NCBI RefSeq assembly: GCF_034676545.1 | Contig: NZ_JAUCBZ010000015.1 | Coordinates: forward strand, 1,705,001 to 1,769,000 | Length of the DNA: 64,000 nucleotides | Direction: 5' to 3' | Origin: Pararhodobacter sp. | GTDB lineage: Bacteria; Pseudomonadota; Alphaproteobacteria; Rhodobacterales; Rhodobacteraceae | Shown here: positions 14,437 through 23,250 of the stretch, piece after piece | Numbering within the stretch: position 1 is the first letter of the stretch | Layout: every line of letters starts with the position of its first letter | The notes under the pieces: model-generated | What the model saw: the letters and a program-made list of their open reading frames with translations, nothing else | Told to the model about the DNA's origin: nothing | Databases searched by the model: none | Position numbers and translations under genes: made by a program

Positions 14437-14468
14437 AAAACGCGCCTCGGGCAACCGGGGCGCGTTTT
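14437..14468 (+). terminator. Intrinsic terminator of the atp operon
   Basis: A 14-bp stem (AAAACGCGCCTCGG 14437-14450 with CCGGGGCGCGTTTT 14455-14468, one G-U pair) has a GCAA loop and ends in a run of T. It lies 25 bases after the atpC stop. Confidence 0.88.
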
Positions 14469-14601
14469 GCATTCGACGGCGGGCGCTGCTTTGCGGTGCC
14501 GCGTTGCAAAATTGGCGTTGCTGTGCGTTGTGAGCATTCCAGAAGCGCCCGGCTTCTGATACGATGGCGTGGGCCGCGGCCTTGGGTGCAGGAGCCAGAA
14601 A

Positions 14602-15096
14602 ATGACAATTCCACGCAGCAGAATTTGTCTGATGCTCAACAAAGACGCCGAGGCAGCGGCGACCTTTTACGCCCAGACCTTCCCCGACAGCGCCATCGAA
14701 AGCGTGCAGCGGGCGCCGGCCGACAATCCGTCTGGCCGTGCCGGCGAGGTGTTGATTGTCGAGTTTACGGTGCTTGGAATTCCGTGCATCGGTGTCAACG
14801 GGGGGCCGTATTTTCAGCACAGCGAGGCGTTTTCGTTTCAGATCGCGACGGAGACCCAAGAAGAAACCGATGCATACTGGAACGCGATCGTCAGCAACGG
14901 CGGCCAGGAAAGCCAGTGTGGCTGGTGCAAGGATAAATGGGGCGTCTCATGGCAGATCACGCCGCGCACGCTGACCGAGGCGATGGCCGCTGGCGGTGCA
15001 CAGGCCAAACGGGCGTTTGCCGCGATGATGCAGATGAAGAAAATTGACGTTGCCGCCATTGATGCGGCGCGAAAAGGCGGGGCGGCGTCCTCGTGA
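14602..15096 (+). CDS. VOC family protein, PhnB-like
   Basis: This is a 164-residue protein. The ATG at 14602 has AGGAG at 14590-14594, which favours it over an earlier in-frame start at 14569. The fold cues are LMLNKDAEAAATFYAQTFPD, VLIVEFTVLGIPCIGVNGGP and the distinctive CGWCKDKWGVSWQITPR. These match the family often labelled 3-demethylubiquinone-9 3-methyltransferase domain or PhnB-like glyoxalase. That label is historical, and the actual reaction is unknown. Confidence 0.85.
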   Translation: MTIPRSRICLMLNKDAEAAATFYAQTFPDSAIESVQRAPADNPSGRAGEVLIVEFTVLGIPCIGVNGGPYFQHSEAFSFQIATETQEETDAYWNAIVSNGGQESQCGWCKDKWGVSWQITPRTLTEAMAAGGAQAKRAFAAMMQMKKIDVAAIDAARKGGAASS

Positions 15097-15356
15097 GGGT
15101 GCGGGTTCGGGCCTGCGTCCTGCGCTCGCGGTGGCGGTGTTTCGCCCCCTGACATGGCCTCAGGGGACGCCTCCAAAGCGTGTTCAAACCGTTACCAAAT
15201 CCCTAATCCTGCACGCCAAGCGCTTGATATCACGCAACTTGCACCCTGTCTCACGGTGGGACACCTCGCACCGGATCCCTCACAATTCCCGCCACACGCG
15301 CAGGGTCGGCAAAATCGGTTGCCCCCCCCAATTTGCGCGCTCCAGGATCGCCTGAC

Positions 15357-16367
15357 CTATTTGTGCGGGTAGAGCCCTTCATAGATCGGCGTCAGTGTTT
15401 CCATATCAAACAGCGAGGACACCGACGTCCCATTCCAGGTGTTCAGGATCGCCTGCGCGAACATTGGCGCGGTCGGCACGATGCGGATATTCGTGGCCGC
15501 TTTGACGGCGTCGGTCGCCTCGATGGAATCGGTGATCACCAGCGATTTCATCACCGAGTTCTTGATCCGGTCAACCGCCGGGCCGGACAAGACGCCGTGG
15601 GTGATATACGAATGCACCTCGGTCGCGCCCGCCTCGGTCAACACTTCGGCCGCCTTGCACAGCGTTCCCGCCGTGTCGCAAATATCATCGACGATGATAC
15701 AGGTCTTGCCGCGCACGTCGCCGATCACCGTCATTTCCGCGACGTCTCCGGCCTTCTCGCGCCGCTTGTCCACGATCGACAACGGCGCGCCGATGCGCTT
15801 GGCCAATTCCCGCGCGCGCGCCACGCCGCCGACGTCGGGCGAGACAACCATCAGATCGCTCAAGCAGTCCTTGAACATATGCAGCACGTCCAGCGAAAAA
15901 ATCGGCGCCGCATAGAGGTTGTCGACGGGGATATCGAAGAACCCCTGGATCTGCGTCGCGTGCAGGTCCAGCGTCAACACCCGGTCGATTCCGGCTTCGG
16001 TGATCAGATTCGCCACCAATTTGGCCGAAATCGGGGTGCGGGCCTTGGCGCGGCGGTCTTGGCGGGCGTAGCCGAAATAGGGGATCACGGCGGTGATGCG
16101 CGCCGCCGACGAGCGTTTCAACGCGTCGGCAATAATCAGCAATTCCATCAGATTGTCGTTCGCCGGATTCGAGGTCGGCTGGATGATGAACATGTCTTCA
16201 CCGCGCACATTCTCATAGACCTCGACAAAGATCTCCTGGTCGTTGAACCGCTCGACGCGCGCCTCGACGAGCTTGACCATGCTGCCCCGGTGCAGCGTCA
16301 TGCGGCGGGCTATGGCCTGCGCCAAGGGTTTGTTGGCGTTTCCGGCGATCAGTTTGGGTTCGGTCAT
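15357..16367 (-). CDS. prs: Ribose-phosphate pyrophosphokinase
   Basis: This 336-residue enzyme makes PRPP from ribose 5-phosphate and ATP for nucleotide, histidine and tryptophan synthesis. The [20 protein letters not shown] segment and the PRPP-binding loop [14 protein letters not shown] are both intact, and YARQDR lies in the ATP-binding flexible region. The gene stands alone and is divergent from the isomerase-like gene. Confidence 0.97.
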   Translation of the reverse strand: MTEPKLIAGNANKPLAQAIARRMTLHRGSMVKLVEARVERFNDQEIFVEVYENVRGEDMFIIQPTSNPANDNLMELLIIADALKRSSAARITAVIPYFGYARQDRRAKARTPISAKLVANLITEAGIDRVLTLDLHATQIQGFFDIPVDNLYAAPIFSLDVLHMFKDCLSDLMVVSPDVGGVARARELAKRIGAPLSIVDKRREKAGDVAEMTVIGDVRGKTCIIVDDICDTAGTLCKAAEVLTEAGATEVHSYITHGVLSGPAVDRIKNSVMKSLVITDSIEATDAVKAATNIRIVPTAPMFAQAILNTWNGTSVSSLFDMETLTPIYEGLYPHK

Positions 16368-16477
16368 GGCTGATATCTCTGGCGTTGGCTGGGTCGCTGG
16401 CGAGGATTCGCGGAGTTGACACCGCTTATCACCCCGCTAGGGTCTTGCAAACCCAGCACTCCCAACGAGAGCATCCG

Positions 16478-17074
16478 ATGCGACAGATTGACTATTACAT
16501 GAGTGTGATCTCGCCATGGACCTACCTGTGCGGCGCGCGCCCGGCTGAGCTTGCCGCCAAGCATGGTGTGGAACTGGTTTACCGGCCCGTCGACCCGATG
16601 GCGATTTTCGCGCGCACCGGTGGGCTGCCGCTGGGCGAGCGCCATCAAAGCCGGCAGGACTATCGCTTGCAGGACCTGCGCCGCCAAGCCGCCAAACTGG
16701 GCATGCCGCTGACCCTCAAGCCGGCGTATTTCCCGACCAATCCCGCCCCGGCTGCCTATGCCATCACCGCCGCGCAAGACGCAGGCGGCGGCGATCTGCA
16801 CGGGCTGGTGCAGGCACTGTGTGCCGCCTGCTGGGCGCAGGAGCGCAACGTGGCCGAGGACGAGGTGATTCAGGCGTGCCTGACAGCAAACGGCTTCAGC
16901 GCCAATCTGACCATGACCGGCCTGATGAGCGGGGCCGATGCCTACGCCCGCAATCTGGAGCAGGCGGGGCTGGCGGGTGTGTTTGGCGTGCCGTTTTTTG
17001 TCATTGGCGATGAAAAATTCTGGGGACAGGATCGACTCGACGATCTGGACCGGCATTTGTCAGGCGAGTTCTGA
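16478..17074 (+). CDS. DsbA-family 2-hydroxychromene-2-carboxylate isomerase-like protein
   Basis: This 198-residue protein has a thioredoxin-like fold with an inserted helical domain. It begins MRQIDYYMSVISPWTYLCGA, where SPWTYL replaces a CxxC pair, as in the glutathione-dependent HCCA isomerases. The C-terminus has GVFGVPFFVIGDEKFWGQDRL, the usual cis-Pro region and end of the family. The ATG at 16478 follows a GAGAG ribosome-binding region, and earlier in-frame codons overlap the prs promoter. The true substrate is unknown because family members occur far from aromatic-degradation genes. Confidence 0.85.
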   Translation: MRQIDYYMSVISPWTYLCGARPAELAAKHGVELVYRPVDPMAIFARTGGLPLGERHQSRQDYRLQDLRRQAAKLGMPLTLKPAYFPTNPAPAAYAITAAQDAGGGDLHGLVQALCAACWAQERNVAEDEVIQACLTANGFSANLTMTGLMSGADAYARNLEQAGLAGVFGVPFFVIGDEKFWGQDRLDDLDRHLSGEF

Positions 17075-17078
17075 CGCC

Positions 17079-17870
17079 ATGATTCATACACGACGATTTG
17101 GCGCGCCCGGCGGGGTGCCCACGGTCATGGCGCATTGTTTCATGGGGCATTCTGGCCCTTGGGGGCCGATGGCCGAGGCCATCACGCCGACTCTCGATGC
17201 GCTGGCCTTTGACATGCCGGGACACGGCCGCAGCCCGATGCCGGATCGGGTTGAGGATCTGCAAACACAGGTGGTCAGTCTGATCGACGGCATGGTGGCA
17301 AAGCCGTCGCTGTTGATCGGGCACAGCTTTGGTGGCGTGGCGATGTTGCGCTTTGCCTTGCACAATCCGGCGCGTGTGCTGGGCTTGGTGATGATCGAGC
17401 CGGTGTTTATCGCAGCTGCATCGCTGGATCCGGCCTATACCCCGGAAGAGGGCGAAAGCCGCTATCTCGATCTGGCCGGGGAGGGTCGATTTGAAGACGC
17501 TGCGCGCGAATTTTTCACCTATAACAACCCCACGCGCGACTGGATGTCCTTGCCCGAGGCGGCGCGCACCATGATGGCCAACCAAATGCGTCTGCTGCCC
17601 GCAAACCAGCCGGGTGCGGCATCCGATCCCGGGCAATTGCTGGTGCCGGGGCTGATGGAGGGGTTCGCGCCGCCGGTGCTGCTGATTGGTGGGGCGCGCT
17701 CGCCTGCGCTGTTTCCGGCGATCATTCGCACCTTGTCGAAACGTTTGCCGACCGCCGAAAGCGTGATGATTGAAGGCGCGGGGCATATGGTGCCAATGAC
17801 CCACGCCACACAAACTGCGGATCACATCAGCCGATGGATGCGGAAAAACCGGGTGCCACCGGTCGCCTGA
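17079..17870 (+). CDS. Alpha/beta hydrolase
   Basis: This 263-residue hydrolase starts at the ATG at 17079, four bases after the isomerase gene, so the two are probably cotranscribed. The nucleophile elbow is GHSFGG, the oxyanion region is in AHCFMGHSGPW, and the catalytic His is in EGAGHMVPMTH. FDMPGHGRSPMPDR is typical of the lipase/haloperoxidase-like branch. The substrate cannot be told from sequence. Confidence 0.88.
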   Translation: MIHTRRFGAPGGVPTVMAHCFMGHSGPWGPMAEAITPTLDALAFDMPGHGRSPMPDRVEDLQTQVVSLIDGMVAKPSLLIGHSFGGVAMLRFALHNPARVLGLVMIEPVFIAAASLDPAYTPEEGESRYLDLAGEGRFEDAAREFFTYNNPTRDWMSLPEAARTMMANQMRLLPANQPGAASDPGQLLVPGLMEGFAPPVLLIGGARSPALFPAIIRTLSKRLPTAESVMIEGAGHMVPMTHATQTADHISRWMRKNRVPPVA

Positions 17871-17873
17871 ACG

Positions 17874-17907
17874 AAAAGACCCCGCGCGTTTGGCGCGGGG
17901 TCTTTTT
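17874..17907 (+). terminator. Intrinsic terminator after the hydrolase gene
   Basis: A perfect 14-bp stem (AAAAGACCCCGCGC 17874-17887, GCGCGGGGTCTTTT 17893-17906) with loop GTTTG is followed by T. It starts three bases past the stop codon and could also stop transcription from the small gene on the other strand. Confidence 0.9.
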
Positions 17908-17948
17908 CATCGCGACACCCTCCCGGAGGCCGGGGAGCAGGGTGGCTC

Positions 17949-18269
17949 TCAGGCTGCTTCGGCCTGAGACGCGGCCATGCGGCGTTCGCTTTCTTCGCGC
18001 GACAGGGCAACCGAGGTCCGGACGCCATTGCCGACGAACTGCATCAGACCCGAGACAACACGTTCGTTGGGGTCGATGCCAGCGCAGGTCAACACTTCGC
18101 GCCCATCGCGCGAGCGGGCCCAGCGGGCGATCTGCTCAGGGCCGTTGCCGTATTTCTTGTCATCGGCAATGGCATCATCCAAAGCAGCCAGAACTACGGC
18201 TGCAAACAGCTTACGAGCGCGCTGACCCTGCTCGTGGTTGTATGCCGTACTATCAACCGAGTCGAACAT
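17949..18269 (-). CDS. Conserved small protein, probably DUF6280 family
   Basis: This is a 106-residue protein from the ATG at 18267-18269 (MFDSVDSTAYNHEQ), which has an AAGGAC ribosome-binding region. An upstream in-frame ATG at 18353 gives a non-conserved extension. The core RARKLFAAVVLAALDDAIAD, RWARSRDGREVL and AGIDPNERVVSGL is a sequence I recall as conserved across Rhodobacterales under DUF6280, an assignment made from memory. No membrane segment or catalytic motif is visible. It is divergent from efp. Confidence 0.75.
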   Translation of the reverse strand: MFDSVDSTAYNHEQGQRARKLFAAVVLAALDDAIADDKKYGNGPEQIARWARSRDGREVLTCAGIDPNERVVSGLMQFVGNGVRTSVALSREESERRMAASQAEAA

Positions 18270-18482
18270 GTATACCGTCCTTATTCTTGCTCTTGCATTC
18301 TCTGGCGTCAGCCTCTCTAGCGGGAAAGGCATGTGATTCGCTACCGATATCACGCATGGCCGTCATGCATGGGGTGCATAACTCAAAATCCACACCGCAT
18401 CATCTGGTAAGCTTGCACCTTGACACCCCGCAATATATAGGCTGCGGCAGGACTTTCTCAACGTTTTATCAAGAGTTTTCTC

Positions 18483-19046
18483 ATGGCCAAGATCAACGGC
18501 AACGAAATTCGTCCCGGCAATGTGCTGGAACACGACAACGGCCTGTGGGTCGCCGTCAAGACCAGCCACGTAAAGCCCGGAAAAGGCGGCGCTTTTGCGC
18601 AAGTGGAGCTGAAAAACCTGCGCGATGGCCGCAAATTGAACGAGCGCTTTCGGTCGGCGGACAAAGTCGAGCAGGTGCGTCTGGATCAGAAAGACCAGCA
18701 GTTTCTTTATGAAACCGACGGGATGCTGACCTTCATGGACGCCGAAACCTTTGAACAAATTGAACTACCGGCAGACCTTCTGGGCGACCGCCGCCCGTTC
18801 CTGCAAGACGGTATGACGGTCACAATCGAGTATTATGGTGAAGAAGCCCTGAACGTCAGCCTGCCGCAAAAGGTGACCTGCAAGATTGTCGAGACCGAAC
18901 CGGTTGTCAAAGGTCAGACCGCGGCGAACTGGTTCAAGCCGGCGATCCTGGACAATGGCGTCAAGATCATGGTGCCGCCGTTCGTGGGGCAGGACGAAGA
19001 CATCATCGTCAACACCGAAACCTTTGAATACCAAGAGCGGGCCTGA
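18483..19046 (+). CDS. efp: Translation elongation factor P
   Basis: This 187-residue factor relieves ribosome stalling at polyproline stretches. All three beta-barrel domains are present. The tip of domain I reads [10 protein letters not shown] with Lys34, the residue that is post-translationally modified in many bacteria. The C-terminal [20 protein letters not shown] is the EF-P signature region. A small META-domain gene follows within five bases. Confidence 0.97.
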   Translation: MAKINGNEIRPGNVLEHDNGLWVAVKTSHVKPGKGGAFAQVELKNLRDGRKLNERFRSADKVEQVRLDQKDQQFLYETDGMLTFMDAETFEQIELPADLLGDRRPFLQDGMTVTIEYYGEEALNVSLPQKVTCKIVETEPVVKGQTAANWFKPAILDNGVKIMVPPFVGQDEDIIVNTETFEYQERA

Positions 19047-19050
19047 TCAC

Positions 19051-19443
19051 ATGCGGCTCGGCCTTGCCTTGGGTATGCTGTTGCTGGCGGGCGCGTCGTG
19101 CACCGCCCAGAGCAGCCCTGAGGGCGCATGGCAGGTGGTGTCGCTTGGCACGACCGCCATCGAGGCGGCCGATGATGTGACCCTGACCCTGGCTAACGGG
19201 CAAGCGTCTGGCCGGTCGGGCTGCAACCGGTTTACGGGTGCCTATTCGGTCGATGGCGACGGCTTCAGCTTTGGCCCTTTGGCGGCGACACGCATGGCCT
19301 GTCCGGGGCGCGCCAGCCAGATCGAGGCGCAGTTCAACGACGTCGTGCAAAGCGTGACCGGGTGGCAAATCGACGGCGAGGGTCTGGTGCTGACCGATGG
19401 TGCGCTGCCGGTCTTGCGCGCGGTTCCGCAGGTGACGCCGTAA
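19051..19443 (+). CDS. META domain protein, exported
   Basis: This 130-residue protein has an N-terminal signal (MRLGLALGMLLLAGASCTAQ). The Cys sits in a poor lipobox (GASC rather than LAGC), so lipidation is uncertain. SGRSGCNRFTGAYSVDGDG and FGPLAATRMACPG are the hallmark of META/HslJ domains, with the two Cys residues positioned to form a disulfide. It lies five bases after efp and is likely read through from it. Its role is unknown; the E. coli relative HslJ is linked to heat shock and novobiocin tolerance. Confidence 0.85.
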   Translation: MRLGLALGMLLLAGASCTAQSSPEGAWQVVSLGTTAIEAADDVTLTLANGQASGRSGCNRFTGAYSVDGDGFSFGPLAATRMACPGRASQIEAQFNDVVQSVTGWQIDGEGLVLTDGALPVLRAVPQVTP

Positions 19444-19483
19444 TGGTTCGGCCTGCGCATCCGTAGGGACAGGCGGAGGCCCC

Positions 19484-20098
19484 ATGCTCGATCGTTACCT
19501 GCGCCCGATCCTTGACCCACCGCTGAACCATGTCGGACGCCACCTGGCCAAGGCCGGGATCTCGGCCAATGCGGTGACGCTGATCGGGCTGGCGCTGGGG
19601 CTCGCGGGGGCGCTGGCGATTGCGTCGGGGCTTTTTGGCTGGGCGCTGGCGTTGATGTTGGCGTCGCGCCTGGCGGATGGTCTTGACGGGGCGGTGGCGC
19701 GCGCAACCCGGCTGACAGATTTCGGCGGCTACCTTGATATCGTGGCAGATTTCCTGTTTTACGCGGCCTTTCCGCTGGCCTTTGTCGCCGTCGACCCGGC
19801 GCAGAACGGCACGGCAGGTGCCGCGCTGCTGGCGGCATTCTATGTGAACGGCGCGTCGTTCCTGGGGTTCGCGATCTTGGCCGAGAAACACAAGTTGACC
19901 ACCACGGCGCGCGGCGCGAAATCATGGTATCACGCGGGTGGATTGCTGGAAGGCACGGAAACCATTGTGTTTTTCGCGTTACTCTGCCTTTTCCCTGCGG
20001 CCTTCGTGCCTTTGGCCTGGGGGTTCGCGGGGCTGTGCCTGCTCACCGCCATCGCGCGGGTGGTGATGGCCTTTGATGTGTTTCGCCATCGCGTATGA
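19484..20098 (+). CDS. CDP-alcohol phosphatidyltransferase family protein
   Basis: This 204-residue integral membrane enzyme has several hydrophobic helices. The family motif reads DGLDGAVARATRLTDFGG followed by YLDIVAD, keeping the metal-binding Asp residues. Such enzymes transfer a phosphatidyl group from CDP-diacylglycerol to an alcohol in phospholipid synthesis. The sequence does not say which alcohol is used, since PssA, PgsA and others share the motif. Confidence 0.88.
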   Translation: MLDRYLRPILDPPLNHVGRHLAKAGISANAVTLIGLALGLAGALAIASGLFGWALALMLASRLADGLDGAVARATRLTDFGGYLDIVADFLFYAAFPLAFVAVDPAQNGTAGAALLAAFYVNGASFLGFAILAEKHKLTTTARGAKSWYHAGGLLEGTETIVFFALLCLFPAAFVPLAWGFAGLCLLTAIARVVMAFDVFRHRV

Positions 20099-20462
20099 GA
20101 CCTGTCCGACCGCTGCCGGCCCCCCCGTTCGCCGCGCCGCTGGGCCATTTATGACGGCGCAAAAAGAACCGCGTTTGGCACCGGGCTTGGTCTTTGGCTT
20201 GGCGGATTGATCCCAAAACCCGCCGCCGACGATGTCAGCTTGCCGCCCAGAGGGTGATGCACACGGGATTTCACCGCCGCATTGCCCGCACTGTCGACAC
20301 AGACCGAGGGCACGGAAACGCCTGTTTCGATATCGTGCCGTCGGGGCGCGTCTTGATCGGCGTTGGACATCGTGGTTGATTGCCGCATCCGTCGCGCGGT
20401 TGTCGGATCCCTGAGCGGATGCGCCGCGCGACCCTTCTTTGCGTCAAGAAAGCGTGAACGTC
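20099..20462. other. 364-bp gap without a convincing gene
   Basis: This stretch separates the phosphatidyltransferase gene from the flavoprotein gene. A 79-codon open frame on the minus strand (20149-20388) lacks a ribosome-binding site and resembles nothing I know, so I leave it out. No hairpin or repeat of note is visible. Confidence 0.4.
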
Positions 20463-21810
20463 ATGTCCCTGAATGCCACCGCGCCCCGCACTCTCGACGC
20501 GACGCCGCAGACCTCGGCTGCCTCGGATTGGGAAAATTGGTCCGGTTCGGTCAAGGCCAGACCGCGGCACATATGGCATCCGGAAAGCGAGGCGGCGTTG
20601 CGTCAGGGCATCGCCGGGTCGACGGGCGCGGTGCGGGTTTGCGGCGCGGGGCATTCGTTTACCAGCCTGTGTGCAACCGATGAGACGTTGATTTCGCTGG
20701 TCAATATGCCGGGCGATTTGTTGGAGGTGCGACAGTTGGGCGGCGAGACCCTGGCCCGTCTGCAAGCGGGTGCATCGCTGAACAGGGTATCCCGGGCGCT
20801 GCTGTCGCAAGGATTGGCGTTCAAGAACCTCGGCGATATCGACGTGCAATCGCTGGCCGGCGCGATGATGACGGCCACCCACGGCACCGGCCAAAGCCTT
20901 CCGTGCGTGTCCGCCGAACTGCGCAGCTTGCGCCTGATCACCGCCAGCGGAGAGGTGATCGTGGCCGATGGCGCCACCGATCCTGATTTGCTGGAACGCG
21001 GCGCGCGTGTCCCTGGGGGCGCTGGGGGTTGTGACGCAGGCTGAAGTGTCCGTCAGGCCCGCCTTCAAGCTGCACCGCAAAAGCAAGGCCCGAAAGCTGG
21101 TTGATATCATGGCGGATGCAGAGGATCTGTGGGCCATGCATCGCAATTTTGAATTCTTCGTGCTTCCGTTTTGCGATTATGCCCTGCAACTGACCCATGA
21201 CGAGACGACCGCGCCGAATCTGCATATCGGGTCCAGCGATGATGAAAAATCACTGCGCGACCTGCGGCTGATGCGCAGCATGACCAAACGGCTGCCGGGG
21301 CTGCGGCGGCGCGTGCTGAATGCGTTCCTGGGCGGCACCAAGGACGAGGAGGAAATCGGCACCAGTTTCGAATTGCTGGCCAGTGTGCGCAAGACGCGGT
21401 TTCACGAAATGGAATATCACCTGCCGGTCGCGGGGGCGATGGATGTGCTGGCCGAGGTCGTTCAGACCATCGAGCGCGAAAGGCCCGATGTGTTCTTCCC
21501 GCTCGAGGTGCGCAAGACTGCCGCCGACACCGGCTGGCTCAGTCCGTTCGAGGGTGCGCCGCGTGTCTCCATCGCGGTCCATGCGCATCAACCCGATGAT
21601 TATGCATGGTTTTTCGACAGGATCGAGCCGATCTTCCGGCGCAAGGGCGGGCGTCCGCATTGGGGCAAGTTGCATTCCCTCGGGGCGCGTGATCTGGGTG
21701 ATCTTTACCCGCGCTTTGGCGATTTTCAACGACTGCGCCGCGAGATGGACCCGCAAGGTCGTCTGATCAATCCGCATCTTGCGGCGTTGTTTGATGTCGC
21801 GCCCGCCTGA
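20463..21810 (+). pseudogene. FAD-binding oxidase, D-arabinono-1,4-lactone oxidase family (one-base frameshift)
   Basis: The N-terminal half is a VAO-type FAD-binding domain (VRVCGAGHSFTSLCATDE, GDIDVQSLAGAMMTATHGTG). The C-terminal half is the lactone-oxidase substrate domain ending HWGKLHSLGARDL and DPQGRLINPHL. The frame shifts by one extra base at GGAACGCG (20993-21000). Removing one A at 20995/20996 restores DLLDAARVSLGALGVVTQ and a protein of about 448 residues. Both halves are otherwise clean, so error is likelier than decay. The gene after it encodes a PLP enzyme and may share an operon. The substrate is unknown; aldonolactones or sugar alcohols are typical for the family. Confidence 0.8.
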
Positions 21811-21842
21811 CCTGTCATTTCTTGCAAGACGAAGGCCCCCGG

Positions 21843-23048
21843 ATGCAGTTTTTTCGTGACAACAGCGGGCCGCGTGATGGGTATTTCTTGCGGATGCAGG
21901 CGGCGCTGAAGGCTGCGGGGATCACGCAGCCAACGCTCGTTCTGGACCGGGCGCGGCTGGATCAGAACATTGGCCAGTTGCAACGGGATCTGGCGCCGGG
22001 CATGGGTTTGCGGCTGGTTGCCAAGTCCCTGCCGTCGATCCCCTTGCTCAAGGCGGTGTCCGGGGCGCTGAAAACCGACCGGTTCATGACATTCAACGCG
22101 CCCATGTTGCAGGCGTTGACCGAGGCCTTTCCCGGGGCCGATCAACTGCTTGGAAAGCCCTTTCCGGTGCAGGCGGCGGCGCATTTCTATTCCAACCATC
22201 GCAGCAATGCGCAGGGCCGAATCGCCTGGCTCATAGATACCAACGCGCGGCTGGCCGAATACGCCGCGCTTGCCATGGCGCGCAGCCTGACGCTGGAAAT
22301 TTCGCTGGAGCTGGATGTGGGGCTGCACCGTGGCGGGTTTGTCCCCGGTGCCGATTTGCGTGACGCCCTGAGGTTGATCCACGACAGCCCGCATCTGACT
22401 CTGCATGGGGTCATGGGCTATGAGGCGCATGTCGCGAAACTGCCCGAAGGTTTGGGGTTGCGCAACAGGGCGCGCCAGAAGGCCTGGGCAACCTATGATG
22501 CGGCGCTTTCGCAAGCGCGTGAGGTTTTCGGCGCAGACCATGTTGCCCGCATGACCCGCAACGCCGCGGGCAGCCCCACGTTCCGGCTCTACCGCGATAC
22601 GGCAATCGCCAATGAGGTTGCAGTTGGCTCGGCGCTTGTGCGGCCCACGGATTTCGACACGGATTTGTTGCGCCACTATGCCCCGGCCCTGTTCATCGCC
22701 ACGCCGGCGCTGAAGGTCTTGGGACCGATGCAAACGCCGGTGCTCGAGCGGCTGGACCGGATCCTCAATGCGCTGAACCCAAATCGCAGGACGCGCGTTT
22801 TTATCCACGGTGGCGCTTGGAAAGCGCATCCGGTTGATCCGCCCGGCTTGCGCCCGAATGCGACCTATGGCCGGTCGTCCAATCAGGAATTGCTGACGGG
22901 TGGGGCGCGACTTGACCTTGCGCCCGATGATTTCGTTTTTCTGCGGCCGACGCAGGCTGAGGCTGTCCTGTTGCAGTTTGGCGATATCGCCGTGTTCGAG
23001 GAGGGCGCGATCATCGATCAATGGGCGCCAATGGCGATCTCGGCCTGA
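21843..23048 (+). CDS. PLP-dependent D-threonine aldolase / D-serine dehydratase-like enzyme
   Basis: This 401-residue protein has the alanine-racemase-type barrel first. PTLVLDRARLDQNIGQLQRD and LRLVAKSLPSIPLLKAV supply the PLP lysine region, and the C-terminal domain resembles DSD1 proteins. ELDVGLHRGGFVPG and MGYEAHVAKLP fit the family. The ATG at 21843 is preferred over one seven codons earlier. It follows the flavoprotein gene by 32 bases. Whether it acts on D-threonine, D-serine or another beta-hydroxy amino acid cannot be told. Confidence 0.82.
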   Translation: MQFFRDNSGPRDGYFLRMQAALKAAGITQPTLVLDRARLDQNIGQLQRDLAPGMGLRLVAKSLPSIPLLKAVSGALKTDRFMTFNAPMLQALTEAFPGADQLLGKPFPVQAAAHFYSNHRSNAQGRIAWLIDTNARLAEYAALAMARSLTLEISLELDVGLHRGGFVPGADLRDALRLIHDSPHLTLHGVMGYEAHVAKLPEGLGLRNRARQKAWATYDAALSQAREVFGADHVARMTRNAAGSPTFRLYRDTAIANEVAVGSALVRPTDFDTDLLRHYAPALFIATPALKVLGPMQTPVLERLDRILNALNPNRRTRVFIHGGAWKAHPVDPPGLRPNATYGRSSNQELLTGGARLDLAPDDFVFLRPTQAEAVLLQFGDIAVFEEGAIIDQWAPMAISA

Positions 23049-23250
23049 GACCGGGGTCTCGGCGCAGGACTCCGCCTTTGCCCAGGGCCGAACCGTCGCA
23101 AAAAACTTCGGGCAAAGCCGCGCGCCGCAGGCCTTGTCCCGCAACGCTGGTGTGAGGTCCGTGCATCTGCGCTGCCCGTCGTCTGCTGCCGGTTTGGAAA
23201 AAGGGAAAGGCGGGCCGGATTGTCCGGCCCGCCAAACGGTGTTTCGCGGT

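Noticed and set aside
18413..18439. Possible efp promoter (TTGCAC and TATATA)
   Set aside because: The spacing is only 15 bases and an overlapping TTGACA gives a worse fit, so I did not call it.
20149..20388. 79-codon minus-strand frame between two genes
   Set aside because: No ribosome-binding site, no recognisable family, and biased composition. It might be real but I cannot support it.
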